Below, piece by piece: positions 6,552 to 7,146 of a stretch of 7,146 nucleotides of DNA. Made by a program: the position numbers and the translations under genes. The notes under the pieces were generated by a model that did not search any database, had not been told where the DNA came from, and saw only the letters and a program-made list of their open reading frames with translations. The stretch is from Alphaproteobacteria bacterium (GTDB taxonomy: Bacteria; Pseudomonadota; Alphaproteobacteria; RF32; CAG-239). Position 1 is the first letter of the stretch; every line of letters starts with the position of its first letter. The stretch is taken from contig JAGCOI010000105.1 of the NCBI GenBank assembly GCA_017645485.1, positions 1 through 7,146 on the forward strand, given 5' to 3'.

Positions 6552-7146
6552 ATGGCAGAGAAGATAAAAACAGAATTAAAAATGAAATTTCACGAACATT
6601 ATGAAATGATGTGGCCGTTTGTAAAGCCTTATCTTTTCAGGGCCGTTTTAGCCATTCTTGTCAGTATTCCGATCGGGGCGCTTGATTCGGTTATCGCACT
6701 TTCGTTAAAGCCGTATATGGATATCGTGGTTGTTGAAAAATCGGCACGCTCGCCGATATACATTCCTTTTTTGATTATTGCCTTTACCTCTTTGCAGGGG
6801 TTTTTAAATTATATTGCAACGTATTTGAATACATGGGTCGGCACAAAGATTAATCAGGATTTGAAACGCCATTTATTTAAGAAATTGATGCGTATGGAAA
6901 CGGCCTATTTTGATGAAACGGGGTCGGGTGTTGTGTTGCAACGTTTTTCAACCGATTGCGATACGGCTTGCAGCGGGCTTTTGGATAATTTAAGGGTTTT
7001 TGTGGCAAGGTTCTTTTCTTCGTTTTCGCTTGTTTGCGTGTTGATTTATAATTCATGGCAACTTGCGATTATTGCCGTTTTGGTGATGTTTGCTGCGTTT
7101 TTACCTTTATCGACGGTTAAAAAACGTATTAAGGAAACGGTTATGA
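6552..7146 (+). CDS. MsbA-like ABC exporter, permease N-terminus (5' part, runs off the window)
   Basis: The frame opens at ATG 6552 and stays open to the last base, giving 198 residues. It shows the transmembrane half of a type I ABC exporter (ABC_membrane family): a polar cytoplasmic start with an elbow-like segment (about 15-27), then helices at about 29-52, 68-92, 148-166 and 170-188. The long cytoplasmic loop has TKINQDLKRHLFKKLMRMET (98-117), then AYFDETGSGVVLQRFSTD (118-135). This corresponds to the family's FFD...TGEL..R...D region, which contacts the nucleotide-binding domain. The ATPase domain would lie beyond the window. The start is supported by GAAGAG 5 bases upstream (6541-6546); a later ATG at 6582 lacks such a site. 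Homologues export lipid A-core, other lipids or drugs; MsbA itself is plausible in a Gram-negative but the substrate cannot be fixed from this half. It follows the DUF1294 gene by 13 bases. Confidence 0.9.
   Translation, partial: MAEKIKTELKMKFHEHYEMMWPFVKPYLFRAVLAILVSIPIGALDSVIALSLKPYMDIVVVEKSARSPIYIPFLIIAFTSLQGFLNYIATYLNTWVGTKINQDLKRHLFKKLMRMETAYFDETGSGVVLQRFSTDCDTACSGLLDNLRVFVARFFSSFSLVCVLIYNSWQLAIIAVLVMFAAFLPLSTVKKRIKETVM

Noticed and set aside
6214..6567. 117-codon plus-strand frame overlapping the DUF1294 gene and the exporter start
   Set aside because: It is out of frame with the DUF1294 protein, whose family motifs are clear, and shows no motif of its own.
1..7146. Defence system, prophage, insertion sequence, tRNA or CRISPR
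   Set aside because: No transposase, integrase, repeat array, tRNA-like fold or defence-type domain was seen; every long frame is explained by a known family.

Overview
The window is an ordinary, gene-dense stretch of bacterial chromosome, AT-leaning by eye, with short spacers and no mobile element, RNA gene, CRISPR array or long repeat that I can see. An alphaproteobacterium fits best. The RecG N-terminus (MRPEILNPLF...) resembles alphaproteobacterial RecG as I remember it, the EttA linker has a [15 protein letters not shown] sequence, and an AmpD-like amidase and a DUF1294 protein are present. The AT-rich codon use suggests a low-GC, possibly host-associated lineage rather than a typical GC-rich alphaproteobacterium. 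This placement is inference from remembered family sequences, not from a tree.

Layout. Bases 1-1173 (+) hold the 3' part of ettA, an ABC-F translation factor. A cytoplasmic-type peptidoglycan amidase (1175-1882, +) follows after one base, with its ribosome binding site inside the end of ettA. This block meets a minus-strand pair head-on, with only 5 bases between the stop codons. That pair is transcribed leftward: a Nudix hydrolase (3731-3240, -) and then a MATE-family exporter (3228-1888, -), 11 bases apart. A 184-base divergent spacer (3732-3915) separates the Nudix gene from recG (3916-5997, +). After 103 bases come a small DUF1294 membrane protein (6101-6538, +) and, 13 bases later, the 5' end of an MsbA-like ABC exporter (6552 onward, +), which runs off the window.

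How the genes fit together. There are three transcription blocks: ettA-amidase, Nudix-MATE, and recG with a possibly separate DUF1294-ABC exporter pair. The themes are housekeeping: translation regulation, cell-wall recycling, nucleotide clean-up, efflux, fork repair and envelope export. I found no convincing new multi-gene system. The points most worth a second look are a Gly-to-Lys change in RecG helicase motif VI, two competing ATG codons behind one ribosome binding site at recG, the strongly diverged C-terminal half of the amidase, and the near-touching convergent stop codons.
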